Below, one piece after another: positions 1 through 26,414 of a stretch of 38,865 bases of DNA. The translations under genes and the position numbers were made by a program. Each line of letters begins with the position of its first letter. Within the stretch, counting starts at the first letter, position 1. The notes under the pieces were generated by a model, which saw nothing but the letters and a program-made list of their open reading frames with translations, searched no databases and had not been told where the DNA came from. Origin of the DNA: Candidatus Aminicenantota bacterium (lineage in GTDB: Bacteria; Acidobacteriota; Aminicenantia; UBA2199); assembly GCA_026393835.1 (NCBI GenBank), contig JAPKZK010000134.1, positions 1 to 38,865 on the forward strand, given 5' to 3'.

Positions 1-300
1 AAAAAAAATTTTAGGGATGGTATCGATCCTAAAAGGCCTGATACCGATCCTTTGGGAATCGAATTAACCTCTGTAAGGATTGAGAGCGATCCTTTTGGAT
101 GTAAATTTACATTCCCCAGGGGGATGATATAATACCTTCGATGGCTGATATAGTAGAAAAAAGGAGTGGTCCGGGCGTTTAAAGGATTCAATTAATAGTT
201 CTAAGGGTTGGAATAGGAGCTCGAGGCATCGATCTATCGGCAAAAAATGCGTTACCCATTCAAAGTGAGAAAGAACCATATTTATCGTCTATTAAAAAGC
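1..300. repeat. Intergenic repeat region at window start
   Basis: I see no credible gene here. Positions 19-24 (GGTATC) and 40-45 (GATACC) form an inverted repeat. GATCCTTT-like words recur at about 26, 46 and 88. The stretch 87-183 has a degenerate second copy at 22794-22869: both start with CGATCCTTTT and end with GGCTGATATARTAGAAAAAA followed by GGAG and a gcgYttaaa end. The short minus-strand reading frame across 64-279 has no recognisable domain and lies within the repeat, so I treat it as non-coding. Confidence 0.6.
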
Positions 301-329
301 AAATGGGAGGGATTCAAAGAAAATTCCCA

Positions 330-357
330 TTGAAAAAAATTTTTTTTTGGTTATACT
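330..357 (+). promoter_or_regulatory. Probable sigma70-type promoter of the YceI gene
   Basis: TTGAAA (330-335) and TATACT (352-357) are separated by 16 bp, about 40 bp before the start codon at 397. A 7-bp inverted repeat, AATGGGA (302-308) and TCCCATT (325-331), overlaps the -35 box and could be an operator; that role is inference only. Confidence 0.6.
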
Positions 358-396
358 ATATGCCATAAAAAGTTTGTGAAAAAGGAGGAAACAAAG

Positions 397-987
397 ATGA
401 ATCTTAAAAAAGTAATAACAGCCGTAATGATGTTTTGTTTACTTTGTGGGACCGGTTTTGCGCTGCAAGAGTTTAAAGCCGATAAGGCGCACTCTTCGGT
501 GGTTTTTTCCATCCGCCATATGATGGTGAGTAAGGTGGAAGGACGCTTTAATGACTTCGATGTCACAATTATGGCAGATACCGCGGATATTACCAAATCC
601 ACTGCAACCGCTGTAATCAAAGCGGCCAGTATCGATACCGATAATGAACAACGGGATACCCACCTGCGCAGCGGGGATTTTTTCGACGTGCAGAAATTCC
701 CGGACATTACCTTCAAAAGTATTGCCGTTAAGAAAAAAGACAACAATTACGTACTGTGGGGAATATTGACCATGCACGGGGTCGCCAAAAATATTGAGAT
801 CCCCTTCGAAATCCTGGGCCATATCGCCGATGCCCAGGGGAATATCCGGGTGGGAATCGAAGGAAAAACGACGTTGGACCGCAAAGATTACGGTTTGACC
901 TGGAATAAAACCCTTGACCAGGGCGGCCTGGCAGTGGGGAATGAAGTGGAGATTAAAATCCTCCTGGAACTGGTGGGTAAGAAATAA
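397..987 (+). CDS. YceI-family secreted lipid-binding-like protein
   Basis: The product is 196 aa. Residues 1-20 form a classic Sec signal peptide (two Lys, hydrophobic core, cleavage after GFA). The mature part matches the YceI family of single-domain beta-barrels that bind polyisoprenoid-like lipids: it begins with the typical FKADKAHSSVVFSIRHM stretch and later has the RKDYGLTWNK signature. Length fits the family. I chose ATG 397 over the upstream in-frame GTG at 376 because AAGGAGG (382-388) lies 8 nt before it and the signal peptide starts there. It has its own promoter and is followed by an independently promoted gene, so it is probably monocistronic. The family assignment is firm; the ligand and physiological role are unknown. 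Confidence 0.9.
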   Translation: MNLKKVITAVMMFCLLCGTGFALQEFKADKAHSSVVFSIRHMMVSKVEGRFNDFDVTIMADTADITKSTATAVIKAASIDTDNEQRDTHLRSGDFFDVQKFPDITFKSIAVKKKDNNYVLWGILTMHGVAKNIEIPFEILGHIADAQGNIRVGIEGKTTLDRKDYGLTWNKTLDQGGLAVGNEVEIKILLELVGKK

Positions 988-995
988 TTTCAAAT

Positions 996-1024
996 TTGAC
1001 TTTTCTTCAAAATGATTGTACAAT
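996..1024 (+). promoter_or_regulatory. Promoter of the MBOAT gene, implying a leaderless mRNA
   Basis: TTGACT (996-1001), 17-bp spacer, TACAAT (1019-1024). Transcription would be expected to begin near 1031, only about 5 nt before ATG 1036, and there is no Shine-Dalgarno sequence. This fits a leaderless or near-leaderless transcript. Confidence 0.65.
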
Positions 1025-1035
1025 GACCGATAAAC

Positions 1036-2493
1036 ATGATTTTCAATTCGATCGATTTTCTTATTTTCTTTTGCATTGTCGTCTCTATCTACTTTTTTAT
1101 CCCCCAAAAATTCAAATGGCTGTTTCTCTTAAGCGCCGGTTATTTCTTCTATGGATACTGGAAAATAGGGTACCTGGTTTTTTTGATCGTACCCACCATT
1201 CTCATCTACTTCATCAGCCTTAAAATCAGCCGGACCCAATCGAAACCCAGGCGAAAATTTTTTTTGATCTTCGGCTTAATCTCAGGACTGGGGTTCCTGG
1301 TGGTTTATAAATACACGGATTTTATCGGCGGCTCGCTCTACTCCCTTGCGGGTCTCTTTAGTCCCGGTCTCAAGTACAATCCCCTCAACCTCCTGTGGCC
1401 CATCGGCATTTCTTTTTATTCCTTCAAACTGGTCAGTTACCTGGTGGATGTTTACAATGAGAACGCCACACCCGAAACACACCTGGGGTATTTTGCCCTT
1501 TATGTTTCCTTTTTTCCCCAACTCCTGATGGGGCCCATCGACCGGGCGGTCAACTTCATCCCCGAACTGAAGAAAAAAGTAAACTTCGACATGGAACGGG
1601 TCTTATCCGGGTTCCGGTTGATCGTGTGGGGAATATTTAAAAAAATGGTGATTGCCGACCGGTTGGCCATTTTTGTCAATGAAATGTTCCGGGACCCGGC
1701 TCACCAGGGGCTCAATCTCATCTTCGGCGCTTATTTTTACGCTTTCCAAATATACTGCGATTTCTCCGGGTACTCGGATATCGCCATCGGCATTTCGCGG
1801 ATATTGGGTTTCAAGTCCATGCAAAACTTCGATTTCCCCTATTTCAGCAAAAGCATGACCCAATTCTGGAACAAATGGCATATTTCGCTTTCCACCTGGC
1901 TGCGGGACTACTTATTTTTGCCCATTGCGTATGCGGTCATGAGGCCCATTAAGACCCCGAGACTTTATAAAATCAAAGCAGAGACCTGGGGGTATGTGGT
2001 GGGCATGTTCGTCACTATGTTCCTGGGTGGATTGTGGCATGGCCCGGCCTGGACCCTTGTCATCTGGGGTGCGCTGCACGGCATTTACCTGGCCGTCGGC
2101 TACACCACCAAAAAAGCCCGGAAGAAATTTGTCAAAAAGATCAAATTAAACAAATTCCCCATACTGCGTTATTGCATCAGCGTCTTTATCACCTTTAACC
2201 TGGTCTCTTTTGCCTGGATATTCTTCCGGGCCGAATCTCTCCAGGAAGCCTTCAGGTACATTAAATACATCCAGTTGGTTTTTCATGGAAAAGGTGCGGC
2301 GTACCTCCTTTTCAACCTGGCAATGACAGCGGTTTTCATCCTGTTGGAAATATTATACAAAAACAGGGACAAACTGCCGGCGCTTCAACGGATACCCGCG
2401 GTGGTGAAAGCGGTCGGTTTCGCTTTATTTATTTGTCTGATCATTATCTTTGCAGTGGATACGTCCAATGAATTTATCTATCTTCAATTCTAA
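1036..2493 (+). CDS. MBOAT-family membrane O-acyltransferase (AlgI/DltB-like)
   Basis: The product is 485 aa with about ten or more hydrophobic segments. It carries MBOAT landmarks: the characteristic N-terminus MIFNSIDFLIFF, the DFSGYSDIAIG block near residues 242-252, WNKWHISLSTWLRDY near 278-292, and GGLWHGPAW with the presumed catalytic His335. AlgI-type proteins move acetyl groups across the inner membrane to modify extracellular polysaccharide; DltB does this with D-alanine. The closest overall look is to AlgI/PatA-type O-acetyltransferases. The start has a good promoter just upstream and no ribosome-binding site. The 3' end overlaps the next gene by 26 bp, an SGNH protein, which is the usual partner arrangement. 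The acceptor polymer cannot be read from the sequence. Confidence 0.9.
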   Translation: MIFNSIDFLIFFCIVVSIYFFIPQKFKWLFLLSAGYFFYGYWKIGYLVFLIVPTILIYFISLKISRTQSKPRRKFFLIFGLISGLGFLVVYKYTDFIGGSLYSLAGLFSPGLKYNPLNLLWPIGISFYSFKLVSYLVDVYNENATPETHLGYFALYVSFFPQLLMGPIDRAVNFIPELKKKVNFDMERVLSGFRLIVWGIFKKMVIADRLAIFVNEMFRDPAHQGLNLIFGAYFYAFQIYCDFSGYSDIAIGISRILGFKSMQNFDFPYFSKSMTQFWNKWHISLSTWLRDYLFLPIAYAVMRPIKTPRLYKIKAETWGYVVGMFVTMFLGGLWHGPAWTLVIWGALHGIYLAVGYTTKKARKKFVKKIKLNKFPILRYCISVFITFNLVSFAWIFFRAESLQEAFRYIKYIQLVFHGKGAAYLLFNLAMTAVFILLEILYKNRDKLPALQRIPAVVKAVGFALFICLIIIFAVDTSNEFIYLQF

Positions 2494-3472
2494 CGCCGGC
2501 CTGAAAGGAACGAAAAAATATTTCGCGGGCGCCTGTCTGTTTATCCTGGCAATTTTCTTGTTTGACAGGGGATTGTTTTACCTGTTATCCACCCTGGAAA
2601 ACAATTTTTATCCCCGGACAGAATTCGAAAAACAGTTCGAGCTGTTTGTGAAAGATAAAAAATTCAGTACGCTGATTCTCGGCACATCCCGTGCATATGA
2701 AGGCATTCATCCTTACTATATAGAGAAACGATTGAACCAAAAGGCGTTCAAAGAGTCGTGCCAGGGAAAGGGGCCGAAATACAGTTATTATTTCTATAAA
2801 GTCTATAAAAAATATTGTGGGATTCCCAGGGTAGTGCTTTACGGGGTAGACTATTTCATTTATAACATCACATCCGACCCCAAATGGATGGCGCGCTTCG
2901 ATGCGTACGATGCGGATAAAAGCATAAACTATTTTTCAAGCCCTTTGCTGTTGGTGAAGTACAAAAAAAAGATCGATAATTTTATAAACAATTTCATGAT
3001 CCGTCTGACGGGAAAAAGTGCAGCGGATGATACGGCCCGGGAGTTCATCGCTTTCCAGGAATACAAGGGTGGGGATAATGAAAAGAAAGACCTGGTGCTG
3101 GAACCGGGTGCAAAGTTCGCCCGGCAGAAGTTTCTCCCTTCTCCCGGGATCGAAGGGGACTATTTTGAAAAATTATTGGCCGAACTGGACCGGGACGGGG
3201 CGACGGTAATACTGGTGGCGTTGCCGGATTATATCGGTACGTTAAAGACGAATCATCAACAGTATCTCTTTGTCGAGCATTTAAAGGAATTTCATGAGAA
3301 ATACAAGAATGTACATGTTTTCGATTACAGTCGTCCCGGTGCATTTCCCACGAAAATCCCCGAATATTTTAACGACGGCGGTTATGGCCGGACCAATTCG
3401 CACCTTTCTAAGAAAGGCGCCAGGGTATTTAATAAAACCCTGGCCAAAGACCTTGAAAAGTATTATAAGTAA
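2468..3472 (+). CDS. Membrane-anchored SGNH-like protein (AlgJ/DltD-type partner of the MBOAT)
   Basis: The product is 334 aa from ATG 2468. An earlier in-frame TTG at 2450 lies deeper in the MBOAT gene and is less likely. A single hydrophobic segment near residues 19-41 would anchor it, leaving a periplasmic domain. GTSRAYEG (72-79) resembles SGNH block I with candidate nucleophile Ser74. NSHLSKKGA near the C-terminus supplies the block V His. The 26-bp overlap with the MBOAT gene suggests translational coupling. Known MBOAT-SGNH pairs transfer acyl groups to exopolysaccharide or teichoic acid, and I infer the same two-step relay here. Alternative: a non-catalytic DltD-like accessory. No Asp-x-x-His pair is obvious, because the residue three before the His is Thr. 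Confidence 0.75.
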   Translation: MNLSIFNSNAGLKGTKKYFAGACLFILAIFLFDRGLFYLLSTLENNFYPRTEFEKQFELFVKDKKFSTLILGTSRAYEGIHPYYIEKRLNQKAFKESCQGKGPKYSYYFYKVYKKYCGIPRVVLYGVDYFIYNITSDPKWMARFDAYDADKSINYFSSPLLLVKYKKKIDNFINNFMIRLTGKSAADDTAREFIAFQEYKGGDNEKKDLVLEPGAKFARQKFLPSPGIEGDYFEKLLAELDRDGATVILVALPDYIGTLKTNHQQYLFVEHLKEFHEKYKNVHVFDYSRPGAFPTKIPEYFNDGGYGRTNSHLSKKGARVFNKTLAKDLEKYYK

Positions 3473-3578
3473 AAACACGAAATCCTAAATTGGGGGATTA
3501 GGGATTAGGAACAGTCAAGGAAATTCAAGGAAATGCCCCCCAACTTCGCGGCAGTCCCCCTTTTCATCTCTTCCGATA

Positions 3579-4415
3579 TTATTCCATATAAACGGTTAAT
3601 CCCGGCAGTACCCGGCTTAACGCTTCTTTTTCATCATCATAGATTTGCTCTCTACTCAAATGTAAATACTTCAATCCTTTTAACTCAAAAAGTGGGGAAT
3701 AATCATCGCCTGGGATACTTCCCAAATATACCCGCTCCAGGTTTTTCAAATGCACCAAAGGGGAAATATCCATAATCCAGTTTTTGCTTAATCCCAATTC
3801 ATTTAAATTTACCAGCCCTTTAAGTGGAGAAATATCGACGATATGATTGTTTCCCAGGGCTAGGTGCTTTAAATTTTTCAAACCGGAAAGGGGGGCGATA
3901 TCGGTAATTTGATTATGATATAACTGTAACACGGTTAAACCCGGCAGCAGCGCCAGGGGTGAAATATCGGTAACCCGATTATTTATTAAGTGCAGCGCGG
4001 TTAAACGCTGCAATCGCGATAGGGGTGAAATATCGGTAAGGCAATGATATTTTATCTCTAAATAAGTCAAATTTTGCAACTGGCCGAGGGGCGAAATATC
4101 AAGCGGCTGCTCTCCACTTAAAACCAGGTGGGTTAAACTTTTCAACTGCGAAAGGGCCGATATCACGGTAAGTCGATTATAGTCCAATTCGAGGTGAGTT
4201 AAGAATTTTAATGGGCCGATGGGGGAAAGATCGGTAAAAGGATTGTCGCTTAAATTCAAATGAGTAAGCTGCTGCATTTCTTTAAGCGGTGAGATATCCT
4301 TAATTTGATTGGAATTTAAACTCAACCGGCTTACCTCTTTATATTGTTTAATAAACCGGAGATCATCGATGTTGGAAGCGGATAAATCCAGGGAAGAACT
4401 GTTTATATTTTTCAT
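3579..4415 (-). CDS. Leucine-rich repeat protein of eleven 22-residue repeats
   Basis: The product is 278 aa made almost entirely of about eleven contiguous 22-residue LRRs of the form LxxLxxLxLxxNxITDISPL, from about residue 19 to 260. This is the internalin/SDS22-like type. There is no signal peptide, membrane segment or second domain, so it is probably a cytoplasmic protein-binding solenoid. The last repeats degenerate (YSPLFELKG). ATG 4415 is chosen because TATAAT (4422-4427 on the minus strand) lies just 7 nt upstream, giving a leaderless transcript; no ribosome-binding site is visible. It is divergent from the NRPS, with its -10 box about 100 bp from the NRPS -35 box. The partner is unknown. 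Confidence is high for the fold and low for function. Confidence 0.85.
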   Translation of the reverse strand: MKNINSSSLDLSASNIDDLRFIKQYKEVSRLSLNSNQIKDISPLKEMQQLTHLNLSDNPFTDLSPIGPLKFLTHLELDYNRLTVISALSQLKSLTHLVLSGEQPLDISPLGQLQNLTYLEIKYHCLTDISPLSRLQRLTALHLINNRVTDISPLALLPGLTVLQLYHNQITDIAPLSGLKNLKHLALGNNHIVDISPLKGLVNLNELGLSKNWIMDISPLVHLKNLERVYLGSIPGDDYSPLFELKGLKYLHLSREQIYDDEKEALSRVLPGLTVYME

Positions 4416-4421
4416 GCAGGT

Positions 4422-4427
4422 ATTATA
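4422..4427 (-). promoter_or_regulatory. -10 box for the LRR gene
   Basis: Perfect TATAAT on the minus strand ending 7 nt before the ATG at 4415. No convincing -35 box lies at 16-18 bp; the nearest TTGTCT is 22 bp away. Expected transcription start coincides with the start codon. Confidence 0.4.
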
Positions 4428-4529
4428 CCTTATTTGGTGATTTGGAGACAGACAAATTTTTTCCTATTTTTTTCCTCAACGCAGAAAAAGTAAGAGAAAA
4501 TGATGCACCCCCGGAATGGGAGTTGCCCC

Positions 4530-4558
4530 TTGACATTTGAACCGGTATCTATTATACT
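4530..4558 (+). promoter_or_regulatory. Strong promoter of the NRPS gene
   Basis: TTGACA (4530-4535), 17-bp spacer, TATACT (4553-4558): near-perfect consensus. Predicted start near 4565 gives a leader of about 52 nt before ATG 4617. It proves that the upstream in-frame ATG at 4500 cannot be the start for transcripts from this promoter. Confidence 0.75.
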
Positions 4559-4616
4559 GGCAACGAATCGCTTGAATTTCAAGGGGTTCAAACCTCGGAT
4601 AATACAATGGGAAAAA

Positions 4617-22586
<17,970 letters not shown>

Positions 22587-22622
22587 AACGTCATATTGGG
22601 GCTCCCAGATGCGGCAATTGGT

Positions 22623-22751
22623 TTAATTGAGCTCATAGAACTCATTGGTGTAAATCTCACATTGGGAGAAAACCGCTCCACCGGCCGCATGATCCGCATG
22701 ATAATGCGAGAAAATAACGATTTTGGGCGCCACGCCTTCCGGTATATACAT
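22623..22751 (-). pseudogene. Fragment of a metallo-beta-lactamase-fold hydrolase gene
   Basis: On the minus strand a 42-codon frame from ATG 22751 to TAA 22623 reads MYIPEGVAPKIVIFSHYHAD followed by HAAGGAVFSQ and ends TNEFYELN. SHYHADHAAGG is the HxHxDH metal-binding motif with its usual beta-strand context. A whole MBL domain needs about 200 residues or more, so both ends are missing. I read it as a relic left between the NRPS 3' end and the kinase gene, possibly a scar of the rearrangement that ended the NRPS. It could also be a sequence mosaic rather than a once-functional local gene. Confidence 0.6.
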
Positions 22752-22793
22752 TAATCGTGCATCTTTGCATTTTATACCCTATCGATCTTATAT

Positions 22794-22869
22794 CGATCCT
22801 TTTAGATGTACAAGAAGAAAACCCGGGGGGCTGATATAATAGAAAAAAGGAGCGACCCAGGCGCTTAAA
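22794..22869 (+). repeat. Second copy of the dispersed intergenic repeat at 87-183
   Basis: Shares CGATCCTTTT, then a GC-rich stretch, then GGCTGATATAATAGAAAAAA followed by GGAGCGACCCAGGCGCTTAAA. It is about 20 bp shorter than the copy at 87-183. It lies just 11 bp downstream of the kinase stop codon. Confidence 0.7.
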
Positions 22870-22880
22870 TATAACGGCGT

Positions 22881-25800
22881 CTAATCGTCTTTGATGTCTT
22901 TAATCTTTTCCAACACTTCTTCTACTGTTGGGCGTAATATACGGTCCTTTTCCATCATCTGCATAATCAGCTCGTTGCATTTCCGGGACAAATCCGGCCG
23001 CAGCACGATAGGTTCCGTGGGCGTATCGCTCAATATCTTGCCCATGATTTGCGTCATCTTTCCACCCGGGAAAGGTATTCGCCCGGTGACCGTCTCATAA
23101 AAAATAACCCCCAGGGAATAAATATCGCTAGCCAATGAATAATCCGCATGGGAAATTTGCTCCGGCGACATATAATTCAATGTCCCCAACACCGTGCCCG
23201 CCTGCGTAATCTTGGTCTGGTGCTCAGTCCTGGCAAGACCGAAATCCAGCAGTTTCACAAAGTTGCTCTTACCTTCTCTTTCGATCAACATCACATTTTC
23301 CGGTTTCAAATCGCGATGCACAATGCCTTTACTGTGTATCTTCTTCAACGCACAGGCAATCTGGTACATAATATCCAGTACTTCTTTCACAGCCAGCTTC
23401 TCTTCTTCCGCGATTTTCGTCGCCAGGGTTTTTCCTTCCAGGTATTCCATGACAATGAAAAGTTTTTCCTGGTGCTGGCCCCGCTCAATGACCTTTACGA
23501 TATTGGGGTGATCCAGTTGATCGATAATCGACGCTTCCCGCTTAAACCTCTTGCGGTGATTTTCATCCGGGAACAGTTCTTCCCGCAGCACCTTAAGGGC
23601 CACCAAACCGGATTTTTCAATGGTGTCCTCGGCTTTGTAAATGGTCCCCATCCCGCCGGAACCGATCCTCTCCAGCAGCCTGAATTTCCCGATATATTTC
23701 TCCTTTTTCCAGAAACCGAAAAGCGTGATATACCGTTTGACAAAACTAATGACGACATAGGATAAACCGGCAAAGGCCATTGCCATAATGAAGCGGAACC
23801 ACCAGGTTTGCGATATGGGCGGAATAATAATGATTTCAATCGCCCGGCCTTGCTCATTCCAGACCCCGTCATTGTTGGAGCCCTTGACCCGGAACACGTA
23901 TTTACCCGGGTCGAGGTTGGTATAAGTAACAAAACGCCGGGTAGAATCCCTGTAATTCCAGTCTCTATCGAACCCTTCCATTTTATAGGCATACCTGTTT
24001 TTCCTGGGGTTGGAAAAATCCATGGCCACGAAATCAAAAGAAAAAACAGGATACTTATGGGGAATCCTGATGGCTTTCGTCTCGATAATCGATTGAGTCA
24101 GAAGGGAGTCCGGCCCCGGTTTCACCGAGTCGCCAAAGACCTGGAAATCCGTAATCAAAACCGGTGGGATATGGGGATTATCCGTAATCTCATCCGGGTA
24201 AAAGGCATTAAAGCCATCGATCCCCCCGAAAAACATCTCGCCGTCTCTACTTTTATAATAAGCCCCGGAATTAAACTCATTACTCTGCAAGCCATCCCCC
24301 ACATCATAATTTTTAAAGGTTTCCTTTTCCGGGTCGAATTTCGCGATCCCTTTATTAGTGCTTATCCAGAGGTTTCCTTTTTCATCGCTCAAGATACTGT
24401 AGATAATTTCATTAGGGAGCCCGTCCTTTTCAAAGTAATGCTTGAATGTCCCGCTTTCCGGGTCGAAGCGATTGAGCCCCCCGCCCCAGGTGCCAATCCA
24501 AAAAATTCCCGCTTTACCTTCCCGGACGGAAGAGATGTTATTGTTGGTGAGGCTTTTGGGATTTTTCGGGTCCGCTTTCCAGTGGATGAAAGTTTCGCTT
24601 CCCGGCCGGAATAAATTTAATCCCCCTTTGGTTCCTATCCAGATGGCGCCGGCGTGGTCTTCATAGATCACATTCACATAGTTATGACTTAAACAGTCCG
24701 TTTTGCCGGGTATGTTCTCGTGGTAGGTGAAGGTTTCGGTTCGCGGGTCAAACTTATTGATCCCCTCGGTAGTTCCCACCCAAATTATACCGGGTTTATC
24801 TTCATAAAGCGTATTGATATGATTATTACTCAAGCCCCGGGGAATCAAGGGGCTAGACTGGAAATGGGTAAAATTCTTTTTTTTCCGATCGAAGCGGTAA
24901 AGTCCATTTATAAATGTCCCGATCCACAGTTTCTCGTTCCTATCTTCAAGTATCGACATTATTCGCTCATTAGCCAGGCTGAGGTAACTGCCTGCGATCG
25001 TAAACCGGGTGCATTTATTGTTTTCCCGGTCCAATCGCTCCACGCCGCCTTCGGTTCCAACCCACAGTATCCCGGCCCGGTCTTTGTAAATAGCCCAGAT
25101 ACTATTGTTGCATAAACTGTCCGGGTTGTCCGGTTCCATGGCCCAATGGGCAAATTTTTGTTTCTTTTTATCGAACTTATTTAAGCCGCTGTCGGTTCCG
25201 ACCCACACGATGCCGCTGTTGTCTTTGTAAATACACTGGATATATTTATTACTGAGGCTGGTGGGGCTACCCGGTTTGGGACTGGAATTGGCGATTATGC
25301 CGTCCTTTTTGTCGAGGCGGTAAAGCCCCTCCCCGTAGGTGCCTATAAAGAGTATATTTGAATCTTTTTCCCCGGTTATGGAGGTAATATTGGTCCTGGC
25401 GCCGAAAAACCGGCTGTACTCTCTATTATAATTAATAAATGTCCCGCTGCGGCCGTCAAATTTATTAAGGGCATCATTGGTCCCGATCCAGGAAACGCCG
25501 GCCGGATCTATATAAATTGCCTGGACCTTGTTGTTGCTAAGGCTGTTGGGGTTGCCGGGTTCGTTAACATAATGGGTAAATTTACCGTCGGCAAATTTAT
25601 AGAGCCCACTGCCCTGGGTTCCGATCCAGAGTACCCCCGGCTTTTCTAAAACCAATGCCCTCACGGGGCTTTGGGTCAAATTGTTGGGAACCGCCGGTTC
25701 CAGGAAGCATCGCTTGAATCGCCCCGTCTTCGGGTCGAAGCGATTTAACCCGTTTGCCGTTCCCAGCCACAGCCCCCCCGACTCTTCCCCACAGATTGCC

Positions 25801-26240
25801 CAGATAATATTACTGCTCAAACTGCCGGGGTCCGACGGGTCATGGGTAAAATGAGTAAATATCTCCTTATACCGGTCAAATTTATTCAACCCCCCATGGG
25901 CGCCGATCCAGATTGTCCCGGACCTGTCTTCATAAATCGACTGGACCCTGTTGTCGCTTAAACTGCCGGGCTCATCCGGGTTATGCCTGTACACCTTAAA
26001 TGTGTAACCGTCATACCTGTTCAAACCATCCTCGGTGCCGAACCAGAGAAAGCCCCTGCTGTCTTGAAGAATTGCATATACGGTGTTTTGAGAGAGTCCG
26101 TCTGCGATGCCGATTTGCTCAAAGTCGATATTCCTTTGCGGGAAAAGATAGCCGGGACATAGGATGATAAACACAATGGACGCCCACGCACCCACTTGCC
26201 ATAACCCTTTCATCGGTCTTAAAAAATATTTTTCAGCCAT
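22881..26240 (-). CDS. Receptor Ser/Thr protein kinase with Reg_prop propeller and Y_Y_Y sensor
   Basis: The product is 1119 aa. An N-terminal hydrophobic segment (about 16-33) precedes a long series of Reg_prop repeats (…SLSNNxVxxIYEDxxGxIWIGTxxGLNKFD…) to about residue 680, forming one or two beta-propellers. A Y_Y_Y domain (about 727-808), one transmembrane helix (about 812-834) and a Hanks-type kinase (853-1119) follow. The kinase looks active: GSGGMG 860-865, Lys883, HRDLKPEN with Asp977, DFG with Asp999, and SPE. This is a histidine-kinase-style periplasmic sensor, as in hybrid two-component systems of Bacteroides, attached to a Ser/Thr kinase instead. Ligand unknown; propellers of this type usually sense carbohydrate-derived or periplasmic signals. 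An internal start at Met10 (26213) is possible. No ribosome-binding site is clear at either. Confidence 0.9.
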   Translation of the reverse strand: MAEKYFLRPMKGLWQVGAWASIVFIILCPGYLFPQRNIDFEQIGIADGLSQNTVYAILQDSRGFLWFGTEDGLNRYDGYTFKVYRHNPDEPGSLSDNRVQSIYEDRSGTIWIGAHGGLNKFDRYKEIFTHFTHDPSDPGSLSSNIIWAICGEESGGLWLGTANGLNRFDPKTGRFKRCFLEPAVPNNLTQSPVRALVLEKPGVLWIGTQGSGLYKFADGKFTHYVNEPGNPNSLSNNKVQAIYIDPAGVSWIGTNDALNKFDGRSGTFINYNREYSRFFGARTNITSITGEKDSNILFIGTYGEGLYRLDKKDGIIANSSPKPGSPTSLSNKYIQCIYKDNSGIVWVGTDSGLNKFDKKKQKFAHWAMEPDNPDSLCNNSIWAIYKDRAGILWVGTEGGVERLDRENNKCTRFTIAGSYLSLANERIMSILEDRNEKLWIGTFINGLYRFDRKKKNFTHFQSSPLIPRGLSNNHINTLYEDKPGIIWVGTTEGINKFDPRTETFTYHENIPGKTDCLSHNYVNVIYEDHAGAIWIGTKGGLNLFRPGSETFIHWKADPKNPKSLTNNNISSVREGKAGIFWIGTWGGGLNRFDPESGTFKHYFEKDGLPNEIIYSILSDEKGNLWISTNKGIAKFDPEKETFKNYDVGDGLQSNEFNSGAYYKSRDGEMFFGGIDGFNAFYPDEITDNPHIPPVLITDFQVFGDSVKPGPDSLLTQSIIETKAIRIPHKYPVFSFDFVAMDFSNPRKNRYAYKMEGFDRDWNYRDSTRRFVTYTNLDPGKYVFRVKGSNNDGVWNEQGRAIEIIIIPPISQTWWFRFIMAMAFAGLSYVVISFVKRYITLFGFWKKEKYIGKFRLLERIGSGGMGTIYKAEDTIEKSGLVALKVLREELFPDENHRKRFKREASIIDQLDHPNIVKVIERGQHQEKLFIVMEYLEGKTLATKIAEEEKLAVKEVLDIMYQIACALKKIHSKGIVHRDLKPENVMLIEREGKSNFVKLLDFGLARTEHQTKITQAGTVLGTLNYMSPEQISHADYSLASDIYSLGVIFYETVTGRIPFPGGKMTQIMGKILSDTPTEPIVLRPDLSRKCNELIMQMMEKDRILRPTVEEVLEKIKDIKDD

Positions 26241-26342
26241 TTAACATTGCCTGCCCAGCATATAATCGGTACGTTTGGACCCCATTATTATAAAACAAAA
26301 AACTTTTTTCAGCAAGAGAAACGATTTTTTTCTTGTCTTTTC

Positions 26343-26371
26343 TTGACAATAAAATTTGTTTATTATATATA
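26343..26371 (+). promoter_or_regulatory. Promoter of the small gene at 26415
   Basis: TTGACA (26343-26348), 17-bp spacer, TATATA (26366-26371), giving a leader of about 37 nt that contains AGGAGG. Strong promoter and strong ribosome-binding site suggest high expression. Confidence 0.6.
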
Positions 26372-26414
26372 TCAAGTTAGATATTTAGATGAATAACAAT
26401 TAGGAGGATTTAAA

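Noticed and set aside
439..1107. 222-aa minus-strand frame over the YceI gene
   Set aside because: It is antisense to a well-supported gene with promoter, ribosome-binding site and signal peptide, and has no family similarity.
4500..4616. N-terminal extension of the NRPS from ATG 4500
   Set aside because: A near-perfect promoter (4530-4558) lies inside it, the extension has no domain similarity, and the docking/C-domain sequence begins at ATG 4617.
23148..24614. Long plus-strand frames opposite the kinase gene
   Set aside because: Antisense shadows of the conserved kinase and Y_Y_Y coding sequence; no start signals.
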